A DNA stretch of 64,000 bases from the NCBI RefSeq assembly GCF_000372725.1, contig NW_005200880.1, forward strand, positions 172,741 through 236,740. Direction: 5' to 3'. Every line of letters starts with the position of its first letter. The first letter of the stretch is position 1. The DNA is from Emiliania huxleyi CCMP1516 (taxonomy: Eukaryota > Haptophyta > Isochrysidales > Noelaerhabdaceae). Position numbers and translations under genes: made by a program. The notes under the pieces are model-generated. The model was not told the origin of the DNA. It saw only the letters and a list, made by a program, of their open reading frames with translations, and searched no databases. Shown here piece by piece: positions 49,621 to 60,677 of this stretch.

Positions 49621-49683
49621 AGAGCCGGAACCCAGACGATGGTGGTGCGCGTTGCTTTGCGGTGGCGCAGGATCCCTGAGCTG
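49499..49683. repeat. perfect 65-bp inverted repeat at 5' end of ankyrin-kinase gene
   Basis: Arms 49499-49563 and 49619-49683 are exact reverse complements (for example GGATCCTGCGCCACCGCAAA), with 55 bases between. Beyond the arms the match continues imperfectly. One arm is coding N-terminal sequence of the ankyrin protein. It is either a recent inverted duplication or an assembly fold-back artefact; a gap lies 214 bases away. Confidence 0.9.
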
Positions 49684-50676
49684 TTCTGACGCGCCCGTTC
49701 TAAGGTTGAACGGCGTCGGGTGATGTCGCCTTGTTCAATCCCACAACCTAGTCGGCTCCCCGGCAGGCTAATAATTCCCGGTCACGTATACTCGAATCCC
49801 ATCTTCGATGCGGTTCGCAATGGACACGCTAATTGGAAACCGGTGGCTTCCCTTTAACCCATCCAGAGACCGTCTCTCTCGCGACTTTTCTTTTTTNNNN
49901 NNNNNNNNNNNNNNNNNNNNNNNNNNNNNNNNNNNNNNNNNNNNNNNNNNNNNNNNNNNNNNNNNNNNNNNNNNNNNNNNNNNNNNNNNNNNNNNNAAAA
50001 CAAACACAAGCTTAAACATCGAAAACATAAAACAAGTTTACAATGATTTAAGAAATACACCAAAACAAGTATTTAAAAATAAACACAGATCTCTGTAGAG
50101 GGAGAAAAAAGCCTGAAACTCCATTCTCCCCCCCCACACCCCACCCCAAAATCCCCCCTCCCCCCCCGCGCCACGCAGCAGGCCCCCGAAGAAAAAAACC
50201 TCCCCCCCCCCCCCCCCGCCAAGATTCCTGGTCTCCCATTTCCCCTTTCCCCTCCCCCTCTCCCCCGCCTCACCAGCCCGGCGGAGGGAGCGAGGGCGCG
50301 GCGGCAAGGGCGAGGGGAGGCAAGGGCGAGGGGAGGCAAGAGCGAGGGGAGGCTAGTCGCGGATGCCGAGCAGCAGCTTCGTGCGCCTGCGGAGAGGCGC
50401 GAGGGGAGAGGAGGGATGTGGGGGGGGGGGGGGGAGGGGGAGGCTGGCATCTCAAGCGACCTCCACCGCTCCACGAGTCTGTCCAGTGCACCCACTGGCC
50501 AGATGCCGGGCCTCGGAGGCTGAATCGAGCGCCGAGTCCGGCCGACCTGGCACTGCTGAGGTCACGCCTGCCTGGGGCGAGCCGAGCTGTTTTTCACAGC
50601 AGGCTGGAAGTACCTCGCCAGGCCGGGCCCGGGGGGCTCGGAGGGACCGTCCCCCGCGGTTCGTTGCCCCGCCAAA
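49684..50676. other. intergenic with gap and C/G-rich simple sequence
   Basis: It contains the 100-N gap, an AT-rich patch (about 50000-50100) and poly-C runs (about 50130-50270, 50420-50445). No gene is supported before the ATG at 50677. Confidence 0.6.
49897..49996. other. assembly gap (100 N)
   Basis: Exactly 100 N, a fixed-size placeholder; the real distance is unknown. Confidence 0.95.
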
Positions 50677-52236
50677 ATGTGCCGCTGGGTCGTCTTCGTG
50701 TCGCGCGACCCCGTCACGCTCGCCGACCTGCTCGTCAAGCCGCAGAATTCTCTCGTTCGCCAGTCCTTTGACGCAAAGTACCATCCCGGGTTCACTTCCG
50801 TCAACAATGCGCTGCTGAACGGCGACGGCACGGTGTGAGGCACAATGGCTAGACGTCCACACACCAAGAATATCACGGTCCGTTCGCCTCTGCTCTCGCT
50901 TGCAGGGCCTTGCCTGGTACGTCTTCGGCAAGCCGTACCTCTACAAGAGCAACGGCGCGCCCACTGCGCTCTCCCCTCTCCCGCCCCACCTGCGCGCATT
51001 CTGCCGCCGCACCATGAGCAGACGCGGGGCACTTCCCGACTCCCGTTCCCTCCGCCTCTCTCCCAGGCCCAGCATGGAGCGATCTGAACCTCCTGGAGCT
51101 GGCGAGCTGCACCGCCTCCCCTCTCGTCTTTGGGCATGTCCGGGCCGCCTCACCAGGGACCAACACCAGCCGCGCCGACTGCCACCCCTTTCGCTTTGGC
51201 CGGCTTACCTTTATGCACAATGGCCACATCGAGGGCTTCGCCAGCTTCAAGCGGGCCATGGTCAATCTTCTGACTCAAGAGGCGTACCTCAACGTCACGG
51301 GCGTCACCGACACGGAGCACGCCTTCGCTCTCCTCCTCAGCCAGCTGCGCGACCCAGGCCGCTCCTCCTCCTTTTCGCGCGAGGAGCTTGAGGACGCCCT
51401 CGACGAGATGATCCGCATCGTGGCGAAGCTGCAGGCGGCGGCCGGCGTCACCGGAGGCTTCACCACGCTCAACCTAGCGCTCAGCGACGGCGAGACGCTG
51501 GTCGCCACGCGCTACTGCGACAAGTGGCCTGAGACGCCGCCTCCCTCGCTCTACTTTTGCTACGACCGCAGCGAGACGCTCCGCGCGGCACTGCACCAAC
51601 AGACGGGCGGGAGTGGTGGGCCGGGTGACGGCTCTAAGAACGCCGGCGGAGGCGACAAGGAGGCGGCCGCGCTCCTCGACGACCAGGCAATGCGGCCTTC
51701 TGGGGTGTGCGTGTGTGTGTGGAGGCAGTGCTTGTGTGACGTGCCGCATCACCGCTGTCGCAGGAGAGCGTGCACTCGGTGGAGGATCGGAGGTGGAAGG
51801 AGGACGACGCTCACCTGGCGCCGCGGCCCTGTCGCTACCTCGTGGGACGCTCCCCTGTCCTCACGCATGCAGCTGCCCCGCAGGCGGCGGCGAGCCGTGA
51901 GCCGGCGCTGCGGGCTCTCCTGGTGAGCTCCGAGCCAACGGTACTGGAGCAGGGCATCAAATGGCGACCCGCCTTCCGTGCGCATGCGGCGATGCCGCTA
52001 CCCCTCCACACGTTGCCACCGTGACGAGCAGGTACCCGCTGCCCGCCAACTCGATGCTCTCCCACACGCGCAGCACGGGCAGCACCGACCAGCGCTCGCG
52101 GCCGAGGCTCAAGGCGATCGAGATTCCAGACACCTCCGTGCGCAGCCCCCAAGTGGTTGAGGGGTGGGCGATGCGGCCGCGAGCAGACACGGCCTCGAGC
52201 GTCGGGAGTCTGGGGTCTCCGACGCTGAGGGACTGA
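50677..52236 (+). CDS. DUG3: DUG3-like class II glutamine amidotransferase, 5 exons
   Basis: Exons 50677-50832, 50906-50954, 51067-51704, 51764-51963 and 52032-52236 give 415 aa. The start MCRWVVFVSRDP puts the N-terminal nucleophile Cys at position 2, as in Ntn-type glutamine amidotransferases; LVKPQNSLVRQSFDAKYHPG matches the YafJ/DUG3 group. Later landmarks are PAWSDLNLLELAS, FGHVRAASPGTNTSRADCHP, FMHNGHIEGF, VTDTEHAFALLLSQL and the C-terminal SSEPTVLEQGIKWYPLPANS. In yeast, Dug3 works with Dug2 in cytosolic glutathione breakdown; the same role here is inferred. Introns 1 and 3 are GT-AG, 2 and 4 are GC-AG. The C-terminal tail after residue 350 is unconserved. Confidence 0.88.
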
Positions 52237-52928
52237 CCGAGAGGGTCCTCGTGAGAATTACTCCGGTCCAGTCTCACGCTCACGGAGCTCGCGACGCTTC
52301 TCGCCACAAGCGCCACGTCGGGGGAGTGTGCAGTGTGGTGTGCTGCGATCGCAACATCTCGGACTCGCGTCTGCTCTAGAGAGCCGTAGCTCCGTCTCTG
52401 GCGGAGCGCGCCCGGGCTGTGGCCTGTGTGTGTGTGTGCCACCACTGTGGGCGGTCGCTGGTCGGTGGTGGTCGCTCGCGCGTCCCGCGCTCGCGGCCGG
52501 TGTGTGGTGTGTCGCGTGTCGCGGCAGGCGGCATGCGGGCGCCGGGCCGCGAGAGATCTCGCACATGACATGCACATGCACATGCAACATGGTGGGGCGC
52601 GCGCCGCCGCGATCTCATTATTTATATTAATAAATTATAATGTCATTAAATATTTCAAACGAGCATGACGAAAAGTGGAAGAAAAGTGGACTCGCACTCG
52701 GGACAGCGGGGCGACAGATAGCGAGGCCGGCGAGATCACAGAGAACACCGCACAGCCGCTCGACCGCTCATACAACCTCAAAGGACGGGGAAGATACTCT
52801 AGAGGCACACACACAAACGCTCACCGAGAGATACCGCTCTGGGTGGTCTCGGCAGAGGGACTTGCCTCCCCCCCCCCATAACAGATTTCACGGTCTACGC
52901 ACACCAAGAACACGCGCTCCTCCGCAAG
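52237..52928. other. convergent intergenic region
   Basis: It lies between the 3' ends of the DUG3-like gene and the minus-strand gene at 52929. It holds GT-rich and AT-rich patches (TTATTTATATTAATAAATTA near 52617) and no supportable gene. Confidence 0.5.
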
Positions 52929-53829
52929 CTACGACACCTCGGCGCCGGCCGGGCGAATGGGAGCAAAGGTAAAGCCTCCGATGGTGTCAAAGTTGCTGCT
53001 GATCAAACCCCACATATTTGCCACGCCGTCCGTCTTGATGCTCAGCTCGCCTCCCGCCGCCATCTGCAGGTCTCCCGGGCCTGCAACAACACTCGATGTG
53101 AAGGAGCGCCGTTTGCGAGTGGGCGGGAGAGTTGGGAGGAGAGAGTGGCACACGGGCGCCTGGGAGCACACCCCTCTCGTCCGGCATCGATCGCTCGATA
53201 ATCTCGAGCTGGTACTCGAGAAGCTGCCTCCGCTCGCTCGGCACCGCCGCCTCCGCCCGCTCAGCGGACAGCCCGAGGGAGGCGGACGCCTCGGCTGCCG
53301 CACCCAGCGCATCCAGCTCCGCCCGGACGGCAGCGGCCTCTGCCTCGAACTGGCGCAGCTGCGCGCCATCCCAGCACGCAGCGCGAAAGAAGGCGCGGCC
53401 CGGAGGAAGGGCGGCGCCGTTGCGCTGCGCCCCGTCGGGAAAGTCGATGTAGAAGCGGAGCGCGGATCTGCCGCAGCGGTCGGGCGGCTCGGCTAGCCAG
53501 CCGCCCGGCCGGGCCTCGACGCTCACCTCACCTTTAGGGCCGACAAACGCGCCCGCTGAAGCGAGGAGCCGCCTCGCGGGGCAGCAAGTTGGCTCCTCGA
53601 CGGTCCAGCGAAAGTCACCACTCGCGACAGGCTCGTCCGAGAATGTGATCTCCAACGGAACCGCAAGGCGGGCGCCGCCGCTCTGAATGTCGAGCGTCAT
53701 CCGCCACGCCGACTGGAAGAGGAGTGGCTCGGTCCACGGTTCCGACCAAAACGAAGAGCCACGGCGAGTCGGCGTCAGCGCGGGCCGGAGCGCGTGAGGT
53801 TGCAGGGCGAGGAGCTGGGCAGAGAGCAT
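52929..53829 (-). CDS. conserved-looking protein of unknown function (2 exons)
   Basis: Exons 53829-53172 and 53080-52929 give 269 aa; the 91-base intron is GT-AG and joins MPDERG to PGDLQMAAGG in frame. The ATG at 53829 begins MLSAQLLALQPHALRPALTP, acid-free for 25 residues and possibly an organelle leader. The body has RWTVEEPTCCPARRLL, GPKGEVSVEARPGGWLAEPP, LRFYIDFPDGAQRNGAALPP, a coiled-coil region, and the tail ELSIKTDGVANMWGLISSNF. The FYIDFPDGA.RN..LP.GR.FF pattern looks like algal proteins of unknown function, possibly plastid; I cannot name the family. Confidence 0.65.
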
Positions 53830-54040
53830 GCGAGGGGTCGCACCGGTGAGCGTCGTAAATGATTTAGAAAAACAGCAAAAGCAGAGCGTAAAAACGGTCT
53901 ATGCACGCGCTCCGCCCTCGGCCGCTGCCGCCACCGGGAGCGGCGACGGCGAGCGGAGCATGGACGATCGGGTAGCGAGGCCCGCGTCGAGGCGCAAAAG
54001 GCAGTGACAGTGTGCGCGCGCGGCGCGGCTGGCGGCTGGC

Positions 54041-54042
54041 CG

Positions 54043-54080
<38 letters not shown>
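54041..54080. repeat. GCTGTC hexanucleotide repeat
   Basis: Six to seven perfect GCTGTC units in a gene-free stretch between the 5' end of the gene at 53829 and the 3' end of the RCC1 gene at 54289. Confidence 0.9.
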
Positions 54081-54288
54081 CACACGATCATTTTCACACA
54101 AGCACTTCTTTCCTCTTTACCATCCACATCTCTGTCGGTCTCGGGCGCCCCACATCACAGCCACAATGCATAAATCTCATCTTCCGTCCTGGATTCGCCT
54201 CTCGCCACTCTCGGATACGTTCGCAGGTGGCGAAGAGGCACGTGTGCGACGTGGCAACACAGAGCCTTGCACCCTTTCGCCCGTCTCA

Positions 54289-55716
54289 TCACTGCCCCGG
54301 CGCCCACGCCTCGACCCTCTTGGGCAGCAGCTGGTTCGACAGGTCCTCTCCGTGGCCTAGGCCGCCGTATTCACCCTGGCCCCAGGTGAAGACAGCGGCA
54401 TCGGCGGTGATGGCGAGGCTGTGGCTGCCTCCAGCCGACACAGCGACGACGCGCTGGTCAGCAAAAGCCTCGACCTTCTTGGGCAGCAGCTGGTTCTGCG
54501 TGTCGCCGTGGCCCAGCCGGCCTCGCCCTCCAAGGCCCCAGCTCCAGACAGCTCCGTCGGCGGTGATGGCGATGCTGTGGCTGCTTCCCGCCGACACAGC
54601 GACGATGCGCTGCTCAGCAAAGGCCTCGACCTTCTTCGGCAGCAGCTGGCGCTGCAGGTCGCCGTGGCCTAACCGGCCAGAGCCTCCCTGGCCCCAGCTC
54701 CAGACGCTGCCGTCGGCGGTGAGGGCGAGGCTGTGCTGGTCTCCAGCCGAGACTGCGATGACGCGCTGCTCAGCAAAGCCCTCGACCTTCTTGGGAAGCA
54801 GCTGGTCCTGCCTGTCGCCGTGGCCCAGCTGGCCCCAGCCTCCCTGGCCCCAGCTCCAGAGAGCGCCATTGGCGGTGAGTGCAAGGCTGTGGTGGCCTCC
54901 AGCCGACACAGCGACGACGCGCTGCCCAGCCAAGGCCTCGATCTTCTTGGGCAGCAGCTGGTGCTGCGTGTCGCCGTGGCCCAGCCGACCTTCGCCTCCA
55001 TAGCCCCAGCTCCAGATAGCGCTGTCGGCGGTGAGGGCGATGCTGTGTTCGCCTCCTGCCGATACGACGAGGACGCGCTGCTCAGCTAAGGCCTCGACCT
55101 CCTTCGGCTGCCACTGGTCCTGCCGGTCGCCGTGGCCCAGCGCGCACACGCCTCCCTGGCCCCAGCTCCAGACACTGCCGCCGGCGGTGAAGGCAAGGCT
55201 ATGGAATCCTCCAGCCGACACGCTCACGGCGCGCTCGCCACCCAGCGTGGAAGGGAGGCGGGTCGGCGTGTTGAGCCGCGGCACGCCCTCGCCGTGACCG
55301 ATCAGTCCCGGCGTCCAGTTCTCAGCCGTTCCGCACGACGAGAGCCGCCCCTCGCCGTCGATGAAGACGCTGTGCCAATATCCTGCGGCAGCCCTCGCCG
55401 GCGGGTTGGACTCGCACAGCAGCGCCGAATAGCACAGCCACCGCACGGCGCAGCCCTCGCCCTCCGGCAGCGCCGGCAGCTCGAAGCCGCGCTCTCGCGC
55501 CCACAAGCGGATGGCCTCCAGCGCAAGCGAGGCGTGGAAGAGCAGCGAGACGGCCGCGACGCGAGCGATGTCGGCGGGGTCGCAGCGAGAGATGGCGCGC
55601 AGGAGGAGCTCCGTGGGGAGGTCGAGGAGGCGGGTGGGCTGCGGCGCGTTTGGCGAGGGAGCGGCGGAGGAGGCGGCGGCGAGGCGGCGCGAGCGGCGGC
55701 GCGGCGGGGTGGACAT
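54289..55716 (-). CDS. F-box / RCC1-repeat protein, second full copy (475 aa, single exon)
   Basis: ATG at 55716 (MSTPPRRRSRRLAAASSAAP) matches the start of the plus-strand paralogue at 7485. The F-box is LLDLPTELLLRAISRCDPAD, followed by WLCYSALL, one degenerate and seven regular RCC1 blades, and the same ending (NQLLPKRVEAWAPGQ). It has one blade more than the 7485 gene, as expected when the array changes by unequal exchange. The 3' flank resembles that of the copy at 1-963. Role as in the paralogue: probable SCF substrate receptor. Confidence 0.9.
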   Translation of the reverse strand: MSTPPRRRSRRLAAASSAAPSPNAPQPTRLLDLPTELLLRAISRCDPADIARVAAVSLLFHASLALEAIRLWARERGFELPALPEGEGCAVRWLCYSALLCESNPPARAAAGYWHSVFIDGEGRLSSCGTAENWTPGLIGHGEGVPRLNTPTRLPSTLGGERAVSVSAGGFHSLAFTAGGSVWSWGQGGVCALGHGDRQDQWQPKEVEALAEQRVLVVSAGGEHSIALTADSAIWSWGYGGEGRLGHGDTQHQLLPKKIEALAGQRVVAVSAGGHHSLALTANGALWSWGQGGWGQLGHGDRQDQLLPKKVEGFAEQRVIAVSAGDQHSLALTADGSVWSWGQGGSGRLGHGDLQRQLLPKKVEAFAEQRIVAVSAGSSHSIAITADGAVWSWGLGGRGRLGHGDTQNQLLPKKVEAFADQRVVAVSAGGSHSLAITADAAVFTWGQGEYGGLGHGEDLSNQLLPKRVEAWAPGQ

Positions 55717-56548
55717 CGCGAGGAAAAGAAAACCGAGGTGGTCAGGGGGTAAAAAGAAAAGCCGCGCGCGCACCGTCCTCCGGCGCGATCAACGCAGCCC
55801 ACTGTTACGCATTTCGCTGCTCATCGCGACCGCCACCAAGATGCGGTACGGCTCCCTCGCCTGGACTTCTCCGCCTGCCGCGCGACGGCTCGTCGCCTGG
55901 CTGGCCATGACGACACCGCCGACGCCGCTCGACCTCAGTGGCGACGGCGGCTGCCTGATGACGACGCTGCGAGAGCCGCTCCCGACCGCGGCGCGCGCGT
56001 CCTCTCCCTCCATCCACGATTTATTGATTTTATATGCCCGAGAAATCTCAGAGAGAGATTTTTAGCAATACCAAACAAATCTAACACTCACACGTCATTT
56101 GGGGCCTGGAGCCCTGTTCACGCGCGCGCGAGACGTGCAGACAGGGTTGCCAGGTGAGAGCGAATGGCGCGGTTCACGCCTCGCACAACAGACAGAGAGA
56201 GAGATGCGCTCTGCATGGTGGGACGTGTTTGTGTTTGTTGAAATCTCTGAGAAATCTCTGAGAAATCTAGATTTTTAGCAATACCAAAGTTTGTTAATCT
56301 CTGTGATCAGTGATGCTGAGATGGTGTGAGTAGAGGGTCGCGACAGCGTCCTAATCTAAATAAAATCGTCGGTCACTCTGCTGCACGCCGTTTCAGATTT
56401 TTTCTCGTCGGGTAGAAAGAAAGAAAGAAAACAGAGAGAGGGTAGAAGATTTTCACAGGCGAGCCCGAAAAAGAAACCCGCGGCCCCCCAAGGAGAGCAC
56501 GCTCCACGCCGCCCTCGACCCAGCCTCCGCCGCTGGTTTTGCGATCGT
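55717..56548. other. intergenic region between divergent genes
   Basis: It contains an ATG-started 74-aa frame at 55842 (MRYGSLAWTSPPAARRLVAW) without family signal. A 70-base segment (about 56082-56154) is shared with 15628-15699, and AGAAATCTCTGAGAAATCT repeats lie at about 56040-56280. No gene is called. Confidence 0.45.
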
Positions 56549-59500
56549 ATGCGGAAGTTAAGCCTTCAATTGCTGCTCGCGGCACAGCCTGTCGCTGCTT
56601 CGTGGTGGCACCGCTCGCCGCCGCCGCCGTCGCCGCCGCAGCCAATCCCGCAGCCACTGATAGAGTCCTGCTACGACCTCTGCGGCGGCTCAGGCGTCTG
56701 CCCGGGCTTTTGCGGAGCCGGCCACTCGTGCTGCCGCACTTACTTCCCCGCAGCGGGCTGCCCCGAGGTCTCTTGCAACGGCTACCACTGCTGTGTGCCT
56801 GAGGCCGCCAGCCCGGACCCGCCTCCGTCGCCTCCGCGCTCGCCTTCGCCGCTTGGCCCTCCGCCGCCCATCTCGCCGTTCACGTGCGGCTGCCAGTGGA
56901 CAAAGAAGTGGCACTGCCCCGGCGAGAAGTCTTCCGGGCCGGTCGCTTCGCCGCGCGGATGGGAGGTGCACATGCAGTGCAGCGGCCGCCACGCGCGCCC
57001 TCTCCGCCTCTCACAGCGAGTCCGCTCTCCCGGCCATAGGACCCGTGCTACGCCTTTTGCTGCAACCGGCCGCCGCCACCGAGCCCTCCGCCGCTGCCTC
57101 CCGCCCCACGCGACTGCTGGGCGGGCTGCGGCAGCGTGGCCGGCCCTTGCCACGGCTTTTGCGGCGGCGGGATGGCGTGCTGCCGGCCGGGCTTCCCCGC
57201 CCTCGGCTGCCCCGGGGCAGAGAGCCTCTCGGTGGTGGGCGCGAGGTGCGAGGGCTACCACTGCTGCGTGCCAGAGGCGCCCTTCCCGGCGCCGCCGCCG
57301 CCGCCGCCGCCGCTGCCGCCGCCGCCCACGCCGCCGCCTCCCTCGCCGTCGCCGCCGCCGCCCGCGGTCCCGTTTGCATGCAACTGCACGTGGGTCGACG
57401 ACTTCTCGTGCCCAGGCATGCCGCAGGCGGGCCTGCTCGGCGTCGCGCACGACGACGGCAGTGAGTGCTACGCCTTCTGCTGCAACAAGCCGCCGCCGCC
57501 CTCGTCGCCCTCGCCCTCGCCGCCGCCCTCTGCGCCGGGCAACTGCTGGGACGGCTGCGATGGGCAGGGGCCGTGCGACGGCTGGTGCGGCCAGGGGCAC
57601 GCCTGCTGCCGGACTGGCGTCTTCACCCTCGGCTGCCCGGCGACGGCGTGCGACGGCTACCACTGCTGCGTGCCAGCGGTGCCCTTCCCAGCCCCGCCGC
57701 CGCCCGCGCCGCCGCCGCCCTCGCAGCCCCCCTCGGCGCCGCCTCCCTCGCCGCCGCCCCCCTCGTTGCCGCCCGGCGCGCCGCCGTCGCCGCCGACCGC
57801 GCTCAACGCGATGCTGTTCAACACGTCGTTTGGGCTCCCAAACATCGAGTACGGCGAGGGTGACGGCCGCGTCAACGTGTTCGGCATACAGTGCGGCCAC
57901 GCGCACGTCGCCTCGTACAGCCTGCACCCGACCTCGTCGCCAAACTCGTCCGCCGCCGTCGAGCTGCGCGCCGAGGTGACGGGCGTGATGGTCGAGTGCG
58001 TGTGCGAGTGGACGGCGGAGTACTACTACCCCGGCACCGAGAACCTCCTCGCGTACGAGTCGGGGACGGTCCAAGTCTCGTCCACCGGCGCGGGCCTCAG
58101 CGCCACGCTCGGCTTTGGCGGCGAGAACAGCACCGGCGACGGCCTCTGGGGACTCGACGTGGTTCCCGTGCTCGAAGAGTGCTCCGGCGCGTTCCCGATC
58201 TCGCTCGACAAGTTCACGACGCGCAGCACCAACGTGGTCGCCGGCGTCGCCAGCTTTGCGTTTGGCGGCGACGCCCTCGCCGACGGCATCGTCGGCCGCC
58301 TCACGCTGGCGATGGACGAGGGCTTCTGCGCGTACTTGATGCCAAAGGTCTACGCGACGACCGCCGAGGAGGTCGGGCCGCTCCTCGGGCAGCTCAACGG
58401 CCTCCTCGGCTCGACCGCCCAAGGCACCGTCGACAGTGTCTTCGGCAGCACCAACGCTGGCGTGCACAGCGCTGCGGCGGCGACGGGCTCCTACCTGTCC
58501 AAGAACGACACGGCCCTCGCCTCGGGCGTGGACGCGGCGCACGACCTCCTCGCGGCGCAGGCCGAGCAGCACGAGGCGGAGCTCGCCGCGGCGCAGCAGA
58601 TGCTCGCCCAGCAGGCAAAGGCGCACGAGGACGAGATCGCCGCCGCCGCCTCGTGGTGGAGCTCGTGGACCGGCGGCGGAGGAGCGGCCTCGCCCGCCCC
58701 GCCGCCCAGGCCGCCGCCGCTGCCGCCCCTGCCCGCGTCGCCGCCGCTCCACGGGACGCGCAACTGCTGGGCGGCGTGCGGCGGCGCGGGTGGGCTCTGC
58801 CCTCTCTTCTGCGGCGACGGCTGGGCCTGCTGCTTGCAGGGCGAGGAGCTGCCCGGCTGCGCGCTCAACAACCCCTGCGTCGGCTTCCATTGTTGCGTCC
58901 CTGCCGCCGGCTTCCCCTCGCCACCGCCGCCCTCGCTCCCTCCCTCTCCGCCGCCCCCGCCGCCCCCGTCGACGCCCCCGCCCCAGCCGCCTCCGCCCGC
59001 CGACTGCTGGGGCGGCTGCGGCGGCGCCGGCCTCTGCAGCGGGTTTTGCGGCAGCGGGCACGCCTGCTGCCGCACCGACAGCCCCTGGACAGCAGGCTGC
59101 CCGGCGCAGTCGTGCGTCGGCTACCACTGCTGCGTGGACGCGGTGCCCTTCCCGCCGCCGTCATCACCCCCCTCGCCGCCGCTGCCTCCCTCGCCTCCCT
59201 CGCCGCCGCCCTCGCCGCCGCCGCCGCCGCCCTCGCCGCCGCCTAGCCCGCCGCCCAGCACCCCTCCGTCGCCGCCGCCGCCGCCCTCGCCGCCGCCGCC
59301 GCCGCCACCCTTGCCGCCGCCGGCCGACTGCTGGGGGCAGTGTCAAGCGGCCGGGCTGTGCCCTCAGCACTGCGGCGTCGGGCGGGCGTGCTGCAAGACT
59401 GGGTGGCACGCGCTCGGCTGTCCTGACGCCATCACGCCCGCTTGCGAGGGCTACCACTGCTGCGTCGACGCCGTGCCGTTCCCGCCCTCGACACCTCCGT

Positions 59501-60267
59501 CGACGCCGCCGCCGTCGCCGTCGCCGCCGCCGCCGCCGCCATCGCCGCCGCCACCCAGCACGCCGCCCTCACCGCCGCCGCCTACGATGCCCCCACCGCC
59601 CTCGCCGCCGCCGCCCTCGCTGCCGCCCTCGCCGCCGCCCTCGCCACTCCCACCCTACGCGCCGCCCTCGCCACCTCCTCCCTCGTCCCCGCCGCCGCCG
59701 CCGCCGCCGCCCTCTGTGCCGCTCGACTGCTACTACCACTGCAATGGGCAGGGGCCGTGCGACGGCTGGTGCGGCCAGGGGCACGCCTGCTGCCGGACTG
59801 GCGTCTTCACCCTCGGCTGCCCGGCGACGGCGTGCGACGGCTACCACTGCTGCGTGCCAGCGGTGCCCTTCCCAGCCCCGCCGCCGCCGTCGCCGCCGCC
59901 GCCGCCCGCGTGCGACCTCGCCTGCCATGACTCGACGTGCCGCAAGCTCTGGGCGGCGGGACTCCAGTGCGCCGACACGCTCGACCTCTGCGGCCAGGCC
60001 TGCTCCGCGTGCTGCCGCTCGGCCGACGACCCAGCCAGCCTCGCGCCGATGCAGCGCGCCGCTCAGCGCCTCGTTGCGGAGGGCGACGCTGCGGCGCGCG
60101 AGCCGCAGGGCCTCATCGGCGCACGGGCCCTGCTGCTCGGCGCGGCCGCGGCGGCTGTCTTGAGCGCTGCGGTGTTGCGGCGCCGCGCCGCCAACGCACG
60201 GGCCGCACCTTCCCCGGATCTGCCGACGCGCCGTCGGCGTCGCGAGGTCCGGCACCCCCTTTTCTGA
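56549..60267 (+). CDS. cysteine-module / proline-rich surface protein with C-terminal membrane anchor (2 exons)
   Basis: Exons 56549-56965 and 57040-60267 (GT-AG intron) give 1214 aa. A signal peptide (MRKLSLQLLLAAQPVAASWW) is followed by seven modules of about 42 residues: CW..C.G.G.C..FCG.G.ACCR, then GCP...C.GYHCCV. They are separated by (SPP)n spacers typical of hydroxyproline-rich glycoproteins. Two shorter Cys segments (CGCQWTKKWHCPG, CNCTWVDDFSCPG) each end in CYAFCCN. A non-repetitive domain of about 290 residues (57790-58670; LFNTSFGLPNIEYGEGDGRV) of unknown family sits after module 3. The end has one hydrophobic helix and a basic tail. Modules 3 and 7 are identical over about 140 bases. 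It is probably an extracellular-matrix or scale protein. Confidence 0.8.
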
Positions 60268-60677
60268 GGGGTTGGCCCTACGCGCTGTCCCTGTCCAAGT
60301 ATGAAGAGAGCGGTAGCAGTTGACTCTGACTCTTGCTGCTGCACTTGAGGCTTGGGCGTGGGGAGATCACCGGCGTCGAGGGGGGAACCAATCGGTGCGG
60401 ACCGCGGTGGTCGTCCGCCATTACTTTTTATGCATATAACCGAGGCGTGGCGAGCACAGGACTGCCTGCGTCTCGTTAATTTGCGGTCTCGTTATTAACC
60501 GGGCGAAAAAATCAATCACCCGTCTTGTGTGATGTCGCCCTGAAGCTGAACGCTGAAGGTGCGTTGGGCCGCGCGCTCATCGCCAACGGCCACGCAGTGC
60601 TGGGTCGCTGCAGCACGACGGTATAGACCATACTCTATAGTCGTAGCGGTCAAGAGAGGGAGTGACGCCGGGGCGAC
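60268..60677. other. intergenic, nothing recognised
   Basis: 3' flank of the surface-protein gene. No open frame or repeat that I can support. Confidence 0.4.

Noticed and set aside
49730..49800. A tRNA-like stretch with TTCAATCCC and TCGAATCCC
   Set aside because: I could not fold an acceptor stem or anticodon arm around either T-arm-like word.
56782..59127. 781-aa minus-strand Arg-rich frame opposite the cysteine/proline protein
   Set aside because: The shadow arises from CCG/CCT repeats in the proline spacers.
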